DNA from: Thermodesulfobacteriota bacterium
Lineage (GTDB): Bacteria; Desulfobacterota; Desulfocorpusculales; Desulfocorpusculum
DNA: 14,480 nucleotides
Direction of reading: 5' to 3'
Assembly: GCA_028275295.1 (NCBI GenBank)
Contig: JAPWUY010000005.1
Location: 1-14,480 of the forward strand
Shown: piece after piece, positions 6,524-13,022 of the stretch
Layout of the letters: each line of letters opens with the position of its first letter
Position numbering within the stretch: position 1 is the first letter of the stretch
The notes under the pieces: generated by a model
Told to the model about the DNA's origin: nothing
What the model saw: only the letters and a program-made list of their open reading frames with translations
Database searches by the model: none
Translations under genes and position numbers: made by a program

Positions 6524-8053
6524 TCATCCCGAGGAGAGGCCCGTTTGCTCGGGATACTTTTCTCCAAAGACCGGCTTGCGGGGAATCATGATCTCGAAGA
6601 TCGTCCCCCCTCTGGGCGAACTCCTGTAGCGAAGATGACCTCCGTGTTCCCTCACGATCTTGTTGGTCACTATCAGGCCGAGACCTGTCCCCGCATTGCC
6701 CTTTGTCGTGACCATTTCCCGAAATAGTTTCTCTTTGATTTCCTCTGGCACGCCTGGACCATTGTCCTCCACCTGGAAGCACACCACCTCCTCGAGCTCG
6801 TGGACCCTGAGGAAGACCTTCCCAGGCCCCTGAGCCCCCAAGGAGGCGCAAGCATCTATGGCATTGGAGAGGAGATTGGCCAAGGCTGTGTGGAGCCCCT
6901 TGTGATCTCCCCTGAAGGTCAGGTTTCTCTCCCCCATGGTCTCCAATTGGAGCTCAATCCCCAAGTCTCCGGCCCTCTTTTGGAAGAGGGAGATGACCTC
7001 CAAGGCCAGGTTCACGGGGGATATGTCCTCGAGCTTTGGCCTTCCATGTCTCGAGACGAGGAGGATGTCCTGGAGGAGCCTTCTCGCCATCTCCACTCCC
7101 TCTTGGATCATGGAGAGGCCCTTTTCCGTGAGCTCAGGATCGTTCCTTCTCAAAGCTGACCTGACCACATATGCACCGCCATCCAATCCTCCCAATATGT
7201 TCTTTATGGAATGAGCCGTTATGGCCACCGCTTGCCCGAGAGTCGCGAGCTCCCTCTGGAGGGTCTTCACGGGTGTAATCTCAGTGGACATCTCCATCAC
7301 AGCGTAGGTTGTGCCCCAGTTGTCCTTTATGGGAGCTGTGTAAACAACAACCTCCATGGGCTCTCCTGACCTTCTCCTCACTGTCTCCTCGCTGAAGTGT
7401 ATCTGGCCATCGACAAAGGTCCTCTCCACCGGGCAGGGATCGCATTTCTTGTCCCTTCCTTTGTAAACCTCGTAGCATTTCCTGCCAATGGCTCTTCCGA
7501 ACTCCTTCTGGAAGAGACCGTTTGTTTTTATTATGCGGAAATCCCGATCCTGGACCGATATGTAGCAGGGAACCCCTTCGAAGAGGGCCTTGTACTCCCT
7601 CTGGCTCAGCTCCAGCTGGCTCTGTCTCCTCTTAAAAAGGGTGACATCGGTCGATATCTCGAGAAAGCAGCGCCCTCGGGCGAAGCCCCAAGGAAGAGGG
7701 ATCAATTGGGAAAGCACCTGTATCTTCCCTGTCTGGGGGTTCTCTATGGACTGCTCCCAGCAAAAAGATTTGCCCGTAGAAGCAACCATGTCCAAAGGAC
7801 ATTCCCCACAGGGCTCCTCCCTCAACCAGTGCACCTCGAAGCATCTCATGCCCGGGACCAGTCCCATATCCCTTTTCATGGCCTGATTGGCCCAGAGGAC
7901 CGTCCTCTCCCCTGAGACCACACACGCGTAAGAGGGAAGTAAATTCAGAAGGGACAGTCCTCCTCTGGCCTCCTCCGAGACATTGGCAATTTCCCCCCTT
8001 TCCTCTGGCTCCGGGGCCTCCTTTTTTTTAGGGCTCACAGGCGTCCAGAACAT
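6524..8053 (-). CDS. Cytoplasmic PAS-PAS sensor histidine kinase
   Basis: A 509-residue kinase without membrane segments or a signal peptide, so it senses an internal signal. Two PAS domains (about 33-140 and 150-262) are followed by the histidine box AHSIKNIL (H281) and an HATPase domain with N-box NLLSNAID (393-400), G1 box DNGPG (430-434) and G2 box GNAGTGLGL (452-460). Each PAS domain carries the same cysteine pattern: C71-FEV-x7-C82-GE-C85-P and C193-YEV-x7-C204-DP-C207-P. This suggests a redox, thiol, metal or cofactor response (inference). Start ATG 8053 has only a weak SD, and the gene starts 12 bases after the first response regulator stop, so translation may be coupled. It sits between two single-domain response regulators, its likely partners, inside the redox operon. 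Confidence 0.94.
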   Translation of the reverse strand: MFWTPVSPKKKEAPEPEERGEIANVSEEARGGLSLLNLLPSYACVVSGERTVLWANQAMKRDMGLVPGMRCFEVHWLREEPCGECPLDMVASTGKSFCWEQSIENPQTGKIQVLSQLIPLPWGFARGRCFLEISTDVTLFKRRQSQLELSQREYKALFEGVPCYISVQDRDFRIIKTNGLFQKEFGRAIGRKCYEVYKGRDKKCDPCPVERTFVDGQIHFSEETVRRRSGEPMEVVVYTAPIKDNWGTTYAVMEMSTEITPVKTLQRELATLGQAVAITAHSIKNILGGLDGGAYVVRSALRRNDPELTEKGLSMIQEGVEMARRLLQDILLVSRHGRPKLEDISPVNLALEVISLFQKRAGDLGIELQLETMGERNLTFRGDHKGLHTALANLLSNAIDACASLGAQGPGKVFLRVHELEEVVCFQVEDNGPGVPEEIKEKLFREMVTTKGNAGTGLGLIVTNKIVREHGGHLRYRSSPRGGTIFEIMIPRKPVFGEKYPEQTGLSSG

Positions 8054-8065
8054 CCCCAGGCACCT

Positions 8066-8473
8066 TCAACTTTTTTGAGGGCCACGTCCCAGCACTTTTT
8101 CCACGGTCTCAAGGAGGGCCTCTGGCGCCACAGGCTTTTCCAAGAAAGCTTCTGGGCCTCTTATGGATCTCTCGTAGATGAATTTCCTGAAGTCTATCAT
8201 GGGATACTGTTCCTGGGTGAAGCCAGTTATGATCACTATGGGAATTGCCCCGAGGCGATCGTGTTTCCGGAGGTCCCTGTAGAGCTTTATCCCTGTCTTC
8301 TCGGGCATGAGAAGATCCAGTGTGATGAGGTCGGGGCTCTCCTTTAGGGCCTTCTCCCATGCCTCCTCTGCACTTTGTGAGCAAAATGTCATGTACCCAT
8401 GATCCTGGAGTATGGTGCTCAGGTAAGTGAGCATTGCTGGCTCGTCATCCACTATGAGGATCTTCTTGGTCAT
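8066..8473 (-). CDS. Stand-alone response regulator, DivK/CheY-like (proximal copy)
   Basis: A 135-residue single receiver domain with D9-D10, predicted phospho-acceptor D53 in LITLDLLMPE, T83 in IITG and K113 in FLEKP. There is no output domain. It clearly resembles the regulator at 6096-6494 (shared IVDDEP, LDLLMP, FLEKPV and PEALLE/PEELLG blocks), so the two are paralogues flanking the kinase gene. The true start is ATG 8473, preceded by AGGAGGGG; a longer in-frame extension upstream overlaps the HdrD-like gene and is not supported. The segment before FLEKP is long (about residues 86-109). It is encoded 26 bases after the HdrD-like stop and 12 bases before the kinase start. Similar DivK-type regulators accompany the Tmc and Hmc complexes of Desulfovibrio. 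It may control activity rather than transcription. Confidence 0.92.
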   Translation of the reverse strand: MTKKILIVDDEPAMLTYLSTILQDHGYMTFCSQSAEEAWEKALKESPDLITLDLLMPEKTGIKLYRDLRKHDRLGAIPIVIITGFTQEQYPMIDFRKFIYERSIRGPEAFLEKPVAPEALLETVEKVLGRGPQKS

Positions 8474-8499
8474 TTCCCCTCCTCGGGCCTCCTCCCCCC

Positions 8500-9885
8500 T
8501 CACTCCATTACCAAGGCATCGGCCACAAGCTCGCAGAGGAGTTTCACCTCCACACCCAATTTGTAATGGCGATTTATCTCCGCGAGCTGGTCCACGCAAT
8601 TGTGGCAGGAAGTGGCCACTATCTTTGCCCCGGTCTCGGCGATCTCCTCGGCTTTGACCTTTGCTGCCTCGAGCCTTCTTTTGGCGAACTCGGTCATGGT
8701 CAGGGCACCACCTCCACCACCGCAACAGTAGGAATACTGCCTGTTGTGCCTGAGCTCCACGAAGTCCTCCACAGCAGCCCTCAGGACTATCCTGGGCTCC
8801 TCCAAGATGCCCCCGCTTTTTGCTGCGTTGCACGGGTCATGATATGTGACCCTGTGGGGGTTCTTGGAGGGATCAAGCTTTATCCGGCCTTCCTGGATAT
8901 ACTGGGCGAGGAGCTCCTGGAACCCTATGACCTTGAATTTGGGCTGCCTGCCAAGCCAATTGGCGGCCTCCCACCTAATGGACCGGTAGCCGTGACCACA
9001 CTCCGCCGCGAGGAGGTACTCGCAGCCCAATCTCTCCACATCCTCTGCCTGCCACTGGGCTATCTTCCTCGCGTTGGCCACATCCCCAGTGAAAAGGCAG
9101 TAGTTGGTCGCGTCCCAAAACTTGGTGGATATGGTGTAGCTCTCCTTGGCCGCGTGCAAGATCTTGGCCTCCGCCTGGATGGTCAGGGGATAGTACTTGG
9201 GCTCCCTTGGGTTCATGGTGAGAAAATATTTGGCGCCCTTCTCATTCAGAGGGATGCGGAAGGTGGGATCTTCCAATTCCGCCTGTAGCTCCTCCTCTAT
9301 CCACTGGATGGTCTCTATGAGCTCCTCCTCGGTTATGCCCATATTGTTCCCTGTCTGGAGATGCACATCTATTGTCGCCTTGAGGCCCTCTGGGAGCCTG
9401 TTCATGGCTGCCATCATGTATCTGGCCGTGGACATTATGGAGGCGTAATCCACCCCCATGGGGCAGTTGAAGGAGCATCTCCTGCAGACAGTGCATGCTC
9501 CGAAAATGAGATCGTACATCTTCTCCGCCAGCTCCACATCGAGGTCCCTTCCTCCCACCCAGCGAGGGAAGATCCTCCCCAGCCAGTCGTATCTTTTCTT
9601 GTATACCTTTCGCAGGAGATCGGCTTTGTAGGCCGGGGCGAACTCGGGGTTTTTGGTCGAGGCATAGTAGTGGCAGGCCTCAGTGCAAAGCCCACAGTGA
9701 ACACAGGCTGCCAAAGAAGAGGCGAGGAGCCTGTTCATCCTCTGATCCAAGATCTCGAGCATCTTGGGGATGTCTTGGGGTTCGAAGGCCGGCTTTGGGC
9801 CCTCTTTGGGAGCCACCTCTGGCTTTGGAGCGATGCTCGCCTGGGAAATCTCCATGTCCTTGGCTACCGCCATCTTATCCTGCAT
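8500..9885 (-). CDS. HdrD/TmcB/DsrK-like iron-sulfur oxidoreductase
   Basis: A 461-residue cytoplasmic protein. After a Pro/Lys-rich N-terminal tail (1-40), two [4Fe-4S] motifs appear: C61-x2-C64-x2-C67-x3-C71 and C131-x2-C134-x2-C137-x3-C141-P. The C-terminal half holds one intact CCG domain (C352-x34-C387C388-x38-C427-x2-C430) before a glycine run. The preceding CCG region is degenerate, keeping only isolated cysteines (C263, C296). HdrD, DsrK and TmcB share this layout. The expected role is to carry electrons between the membrane cytochrome b encoded just before it and a cytoplasmic thiol/disulfide or protein partner. ATG 9885 follows GAGGAGG. It lies 93 bases after the cytochrome b gene and 26 bases before a response regulator gene. 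It is a paralogue of the protein at 1-746. The exact subfamily and substrate remain open. Confidence 0.92.
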   Translation of the reverse strand: MQDKMAVAKDMEISQASIAPKPEVAPKEGPKPAFEPQDIPKMLEILDQRMNRLLASSLAACVHCGLCTEACHYYASTKNPEFAPAYKADLLRKVYKKRYDWLGRIFPRWVGGRDLDVELAEKMYDLIFGACTVCRRCSFNCPMGVDYASIMSTARYMMAAMNRLPEGLKATIDVHLQTGNNMGITEEELIETIQWIEEELQAELEDPTFRIPLNEKGAKYFLTMNPREPKYYPLTIQAEAKILHAAKESYTISTKFWDATNYCLFTGDVANARKIAQWQAEDVERLGCEYLLAAECGHGYRSIRWEAANWLGRQPKFKVIGFQELLAQYIQEGRIKLDPSKNPHRVTYHDPCNAAKSGGILEEPRIVLRAAVEDFVELRHNRQYSYCCGGGGGALTMTEFAKRRLEAAKVKAEEIAETGAKIVATSCHNCVDQLAEINRHYKLGVEVKLLCELVADALVME

Positions 9886-9978
9886 CTTGTCTTCCTCCTC
9901 TTCTCACTCGCTGATTTGTTCCCCTCCCTCGGATTTGGAAAAAGTCCATCCAAAAGCAGGGCTCAGGGGATCATTTGC

Positions 9979-10638
9979 TCAACGGAACGCCCTCGAAGGT
10001 CTCGCTATGACTCCCCTGCCTCCGAAATTGACTCCGTAATACCATCTGGCAAAGGGATACGTTATGTAATGGGAAATCTTGCTAAAGGGCACATAGACGA
10101 GGAAGAAAGTCGTGAGGATGAAGAACACCCACATTGCGGTCCTTTCCCCTGTGCCCAGAGCCCAAATGCCGGAGAGGAAGAAAATGTCGAGAAGGGCTAA
10201 GGAGAAATAATCGTCAGGGGAGCTTATGAGGCGTATCTCGGGCTTGGTGATCCTCCTCAGGAGCCTCCTCACCCCAACTACAAATCCCACTGCCATGGCC
10301 ACAACCACCACTTTGGAGAAGGGATCTCCCGGCTCCATTACTCCGAAAGGAATGAGGAAAGTGGAAAGGATGGTCAGGGCCACAGCCAAGTGGAAGAGAG
10401 CGAACTCGAGATAAAAGTACCAGTGGGTCCTCGTGCTCTCCATTGCCCAAGGCATGAATATATTGGCCAAGGAGACCACAGCCCCTTTAGCCGGATCCCC
10501 CTTGAGATGGGCTTTGTCGCGCACTGTTGGCTTCTTGAGAAACCAGATCACTTTGGCCAGATACACTAGACCCATGAAGCTCAGGGCCATGTACTGAACC
10601 TCCTCCATCAAGAACCTCAATCCTCCATCCTCCATCAT
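9979..10638 (-). CDS. NarI/TmcC-like membrane cytochrome b subunit
   Basis: A 219-residue protein with five predicted membrane helices (about 15-35, 74-97, 106-125, 145-162 and 168-188). Family knowledge points to b haem binding and menaquinone/menaquinol exchange. Candidate ligands are H72 and H83 at helix 2, 11 residues apart, and H190 at the end of helix 5; NarI has two His in each, so one is not evident in helix 5. The C-terminal PFSKISHY resembles PFSKMFHV in the other copy at 808-1476, confirming paralogy. The double ATG at 10638 follows GAGGAGG at good distance. It is 25 bases after the TPR gene and 93 before the HdrD-like gene. Together with the latter it should form a membrane-bound redox module. 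Confidence 0.87.
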   Translation of the reverse strand: MMEDGGLRFLMEEVQYMALSFMGLVYLAKVIWFLKKPTVRDKAHLKGDPAKGAVVSLANIFMPWAMESTRTHWYFYLEFALFHLAVALTILSTFLIPFGVMEPGDPFSKVVVVAMAVGFVVGVRRLLRRITKPEIRLISSPDDYFSLALLDIFFLSGIWALGTGERTAMWVFFILTTFFLVYVPFSKISHYITYPFARWYYGVNFGGRGVIARPSRAFR

Positions 10639-10663
10639 GTCCCAGTACCTCCTCTTGGTCTTT

Positions 10664-11230
10664 TCAAGGACGACTCTCCATCCTGGCCAAATACGCCTTG
10701 TCCAGCTCCAGCTGAGGATGTTCCAAGAGCTCGTCCAATCTCACTACCTCCCTGAGATGAACCCTGCACTCCTCGAATTGCCCGAGCTTCTCGAGGCACA
10801 TGGCCAGATTGAGCCTCAAGAGCCTCTGGGTCCCGAGCTCCCCATCGTCGCACGCTAGCTTCAATCCCTTCTGGTAATTCTCCACAGCCCTGTCCAGTCT
10901 TCCCCAGGCCTCGTAAAGCCTGCCAAGGTTATTGAGGGCTATGGCGCACCCATTGGAGTATCCTATCTCCTGGGCTATTCTCATGCTCTGCCTGAAGAAC
11001 TGCATGGCATGGTCGAACTTCCCCCAGCTCTGATAGACCATGCCTATGTTGTTGAGGGATATGCACTCCCATTTCTTGTCACCGAGCTCCCTGGCCTTGA
11101 CAAGTCCGTTCCAGAACTGCTCCAAGGACCTATCGTAGCGCTGTTCCTGGTGGAGTCTGTGGCCCAACTGATTAAGGGCCGCTATCTCCCTTCGGGGATC
11201 GTCTCGTATTTCTTGGGATCTCCTGGCCAT
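10664..11230 (-). CDS. TPR-repeat protein heading the redox operon
   Basis: A 188-residue soluble protein made almost wholly of four TPR-like units of about 40 residues (approx. 15-54, 55-94, 95-134, 135-174). Each has the pattern L-N-x-L/I-G, then W-G-K/R-x-D/F-x-A. Such repeats bind other proteins; a role as assembly factor, scaffold or adaptor for the redox complex or its regulators is inferred. There are no cysteine clusters, signal peptide or membrane segments. ATG 11230 is preferred, with GAGGGAG about eight bases upstream. A longer TTG start at 11278 would lie inside the sigma54 promoter and is rejected. It is the first gene after that promoter and is followed after 25 bases by the cytochrome b gene. 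Confidence 0.85.
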   Translation of the reverse strand: MARRSQEIRDDPRREIAALNQLGHRLHQEQRYDRSLEQFWNGLVKARELGDKKWECISLNNIGMVYQSWGKFDHAMQFFRQSMRIAQEIGYSNGCAIALNNLGRLYEAWGRLDRAVENYQKGLKLACDDGELGTQRLLRLNLAMCLEKLGQFEECRVHLREVVRLDELLEHPQLELDKAYLARMESRP

Positions 11231-11273
11231 GTGCGCGCTCCCTCGGGCTCCTGACTCGTCTTTGCCTGGTAAC

Positions 11274-11289
11274 AGCAATTTTTGTGCCC
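11274..11289 (-). promoter_or_regulatory. Sigma54 (-24/-12) promoter of the redox operon
   Basis: The minus strand reads GGGCACAAAAATTGCT. It has GG and GC exactly ten bases apart, with GGCAC and TTGCT close to the consensus TGGCACG-N4-TTGCW. The predicted start is near base 11263, about 33 bases before the TPR ATG. A CGAGA-N4-TCTCG inverted repeat (11289-11302) abuts the -24 side. Downstream genes have no other obvious promoter. Confidence 0.75.
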
Positions 11290-11307
11290 GAGAAAGATCT
11301 CGCGTGA

Positions 11308-11320
11308 TATCAAAAGGTTA
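11308..11320 (+). promoter_or_regulatory. Putative IHF site between enhancer and sigma54 promoter
   Basis: TATCAAAAGGTTA matches the IHF consensus WATCAA-N4-TTR at every position. It is centred about 51 bases upstream of the predicted transcription start, between the -24 element and the palindrome at 11352-11366. IHF bending at this place normally brings a sigma54 activator to the polymerase. Confidence 0.6.
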
Positions 11321-11351
11321 GAAGGAGGAAAGGGGGATACACGCTAAAGAA

Positions 11352-11366
11352 GTTGCAGATTGCAAC
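11352..11366. promoter_or_regulatory. Perfect palindrome, probable enhancer site for the sigma54 activator
   Basis: GTTGCA-GAT-TGCAAC is a perfect 6-bp inverted repeat with a 3-base spacer, centred about 96 bases upstream of the predicted sigma54 start, the usual range for activator sites. The neighbouring gene encodes a Fis-type HTH activator that would bind as a dimer. The link between protein and site is inferred from position. Confidence 0.6.
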
Positions 11367-11557
11367 CTCCCCGAGGGTCCCATCCTCGAAGCAGGATCGC
11401 GGGGTTGTGTTGGCGTTACTCAAGGAGGTCTTTGGGGGCACCTCTCCAGATGAAAAACGACCCTACAAGGCACCCGGGACGGGGGCTCGGCTTCCCCGGG
11501 AATATCCGGCCTGCCCAGGGCCTGAGCGCCCGAAGACGTATGCTTTCGGGAATGAAG

Positions 11558-11572
11558 GGGGCAAGTTGCAAC
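11558..11572. promoter_or_regulatory. Second, weaker copy of the palindromic site
   Basis: GGGGCA-AGT-TGCAAC has one perfect arm and four of six matches in the other, compared with the site at 11352-11366. It lies about 300 bases upstream of the sigma54 start, between the activator gene and the operon. Confidence 0.35.
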
Positions 11573-11626
11573 CTGTTCGCTACATGGCCTATGTGACACA
11601 GAGGTGTTGCATTTGTCTCCGAAGAT

Positions 11627-11641
11627 GATGCGATTTGCATC
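11627..11641. promoter_or_regulatory. Third palindromic element at the 3' end of the activator gene
   Basis: GATGC-GATTT-GCATC is a perfect 5-bp inverted repeat. In the frame of the 11352 site it reads GATGCG-ATT-TGCATC (four and five of six matches). It overlaps the last bases of the activator stop codon. More GTTGCA half sites lie at 11606-11611 and 11648-11653. Confidence 0.3.
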
Positions 11642-12986
11642 AATAATGTTGCAAGGTCTGCTCCAGGCCCCTCAGCTTCCTCCATAAGGTGGTCCTGTGA
11701 ATCCCGAGTTCTCTAGCTGCCTTGATCTTGTTGCCTCCGTGTTTTCTCAGCACCTGCAGGATGGTGGATATCTCCACCTCCTTCATGCGCATCTCCTTTG
11801 CCTGCTCCAGTTCCTTTTCCAGCCCCAATAGGTAAGATGGAAGGTGGTGCGGTTGAATATGACCCTCCTTGCACATGATGAGGGCGTGCTCCACTATGTT
11901 CTCCAGCTCTCGGACATTTCCCGGGAAATCGTATCTCTGGAGTATGGCCATGGCCTCGGGCGAGATATCCTGGACCGGTTTAGAGGTCTTGGCGCTGAAG
12001 CGCCTGATAAAGTGCCTCACCAGGAGAGGTATGTCTTCGGGTCTCTCCCTCAAGGGGGGAAGTTGGAACTTGACCACGTTGATGCGATAGTATAGATCGC
12101 TTCTGAACCTCCCTGTTTTCACCATGTCTTCGAGGTTCCTGTTGGTTGCGGAGATAATCCTCACATCCACTCTGACGGGCTCCGTGGAACCTAGGGGGAT
12201 GAACTCTCCATCTTGGAGGACTCTCAAGAGCTTCACTTGGAGGGAAGGACTCAGGTCCCCAATTTCATCCAGAAAGAGGGTCCCCCTGTGGGCGAGCTGG
12301 AACATCCCGGGTTTGTCCCTTCTCGCGTCAGTGAAGGCTCCCCTCACGTAACCGAAAAGTTCAGATTCCAGAAGGCTCTCAGGAAGGGCCCCGCAATTCA
12401 GGGCGACCCATGGCCCCTTTTGCCTGAGGCTCAACTTGTGGATTGCCATTGCGAAAAGCTCCTTGCCTGTTCCGCTTTCTCCCTGAATGAGCACAGAGGC
12501 ATCGCTCCTGCTGACCTCAGGCAATATCTCGAGGAGCTGCAGGATCCTCCTGTTCCGGCTTATTATCCCCTGAAACGAGTACTCCTCCGCCACAGGTGGC
12601 CTCTTCGTGGGCATGTCCCTTATGGTGATTATTCCCCCTGAAAATTCCTCCTGTTGGTTGGTTATGGCCGAGAAACGGATGAGAACCGGGACACTCTGGC
12701 CGTCCGGGGTGGTGACCGAGGCCTCGTAATCCACAAGTGTCCCCCCTCCTTCCTTGAGCCTCGCAACCGGGCATCCCGCACCGCAGTTGGCAAGCCTCAG
12801 AACCTCCCTGCATGTCCTTCCAAGGGCTTCCTTTCTGGAATGGAGGGTGATCTCCTCGGCCCTTCTGTTGAAGTAGACTATCCGAAAACGGCCATCTATT
12901 ATGATGACCCCCTCGCCCAACTGTTCCAGAATCTCCTCACCATTCAACGACTTCCAGCTCCAGCTCGTGCGTTCCCCGTATCTCAT
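11640..12986 (-). CDS. Sigma54-dependent activator, PAS-AAA+-Fis HTH
   Basis: A 448-residue enhancer-binding protein. It has an N-terminal PAS domain (about 18-125), a sigma54-interaction AAA+ ATPase (about 138-372) and a Fis-type HTH (about 405-440). Visible motifs are Walker A GESGTGKE (169-176), Walker B LFLDEIGDL (D240, E241), the sigma54-contact loop GAFTDA (216-221; the consensus is GAFTGA), the arginine-finger region FRSDLYYR (294-301) and GNVREL (356-361). There is no receiver domain, so the signal enters through PAS rather than phosphorylation. The PAS domain carries C59-REV-x5-C68-x3-C72-P, much like both PAS domains of the kinase at 6524-8053. ATG 12986 follows AGGGG. It is the next gene upstream of the operon with the sigma54 promoter, and is therefore its likely activator. 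Confidence 0.94.
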   Translation of the reverse strand: MRYGERTSWSWKSLNGEEILEQLGEGVIIIDGRFRIVYFNRRAEEITLHSRKEALGRTCREVLRLANCGAGCPVARLKEGGGTLVDYEASVTTPDGQSVPVLIRFSAITNQQEEFSGGIITIRDMPTKRPPVAEEYSFQGIISRNRRILQLLEILPEVSRSDASVLIQGESGTGKELFAMAIHKLSLRQKGPWVALNCGALPESLLESELFGYVRGAFTDARRDKPGMFQLAHRGTLFLDEIGDLSPSLQVKLLRVLQDGEFIPLGSTEPVRVDVRIISATNRNLEDMVKTGRFRSDLYYRINVVKFQLPPLRERPEDIPLLVRHFIRRFSAKTSKPVQDISPEAMAILQRYDFPGNVRELENIVEHALIMCKEGHIQPHHLPSYLLGLEKELEQAKEMRMKEVEISTILQVLRKHGGNKIKAARELGIHRTTLWRKLRGLEQTLQHY

Positions 12987-13005
12987 GGCGAGACCCCTTT
13001 TGACA

Positions 13006-13022
13006 GCGAGCCCGAAGCTCGC
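13006..13022. repeat. Inverted repeat in front of the sigma54 activator gene
   Basis: GCGAGC-CCGAA-GCTCGC is a perfect 6-bp inverted repeat with a 5-base spacer, 20 bases upstream of the activator start codon. It could be an operator for the activator gene or a leader hairpin. It differs from the GTTGCA-type palindrome, so autoregulation through the same site is not indicated. Confidence 0.35.

Larger units (their letters stand above)
11231..11639. other. 409-base regulatory gap upstream of the TPR gene
   Basis: No gene is supported here; the short frames lack SDs or are shadows. It holds the sigma54 promoter, IHF site and palindromes listed separately. It also has a hairpin CCCGAA-N10-TTCGGG (11529-11550) that may mark the 3' end of the activator mRNA (no T-run), and two CCCGGG palindromes (11473-11478 and 11495-11500) able to pair. 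The section 11367-11470 shows nothing clear. Confidence 0.6.

Noticed and set aside
5613..6629. 338-residue plus-strand frame opposite HdrC and the response regulator.
   Set aside because: It is antisense to two well-supported genes, spans their intergenic gap and shows no protein family features.
6495..6851. N-terminal extension of the distal response regulator up to 6851.
   Set aside because: It runs antiparallel to nothing useful, lies within the kinase 3' end in another frame, has no domain pattern, and ATG 6494 has a strong SD.
8474..8833. N-terminal extension of the proximal response regulator up to 8833.
   Set aside because: It is an out-of-frame reading of the HdrD-like C-terminal coding region; ATG 8473 with AGGAGGGG is the natural start.
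11230..11278. Longer TPR protein starting at TTG 11278.
   Set aside because: The extension overlaps the sigma54 -12 element and the predicted transcription start; ATG 11230 has a good SD.
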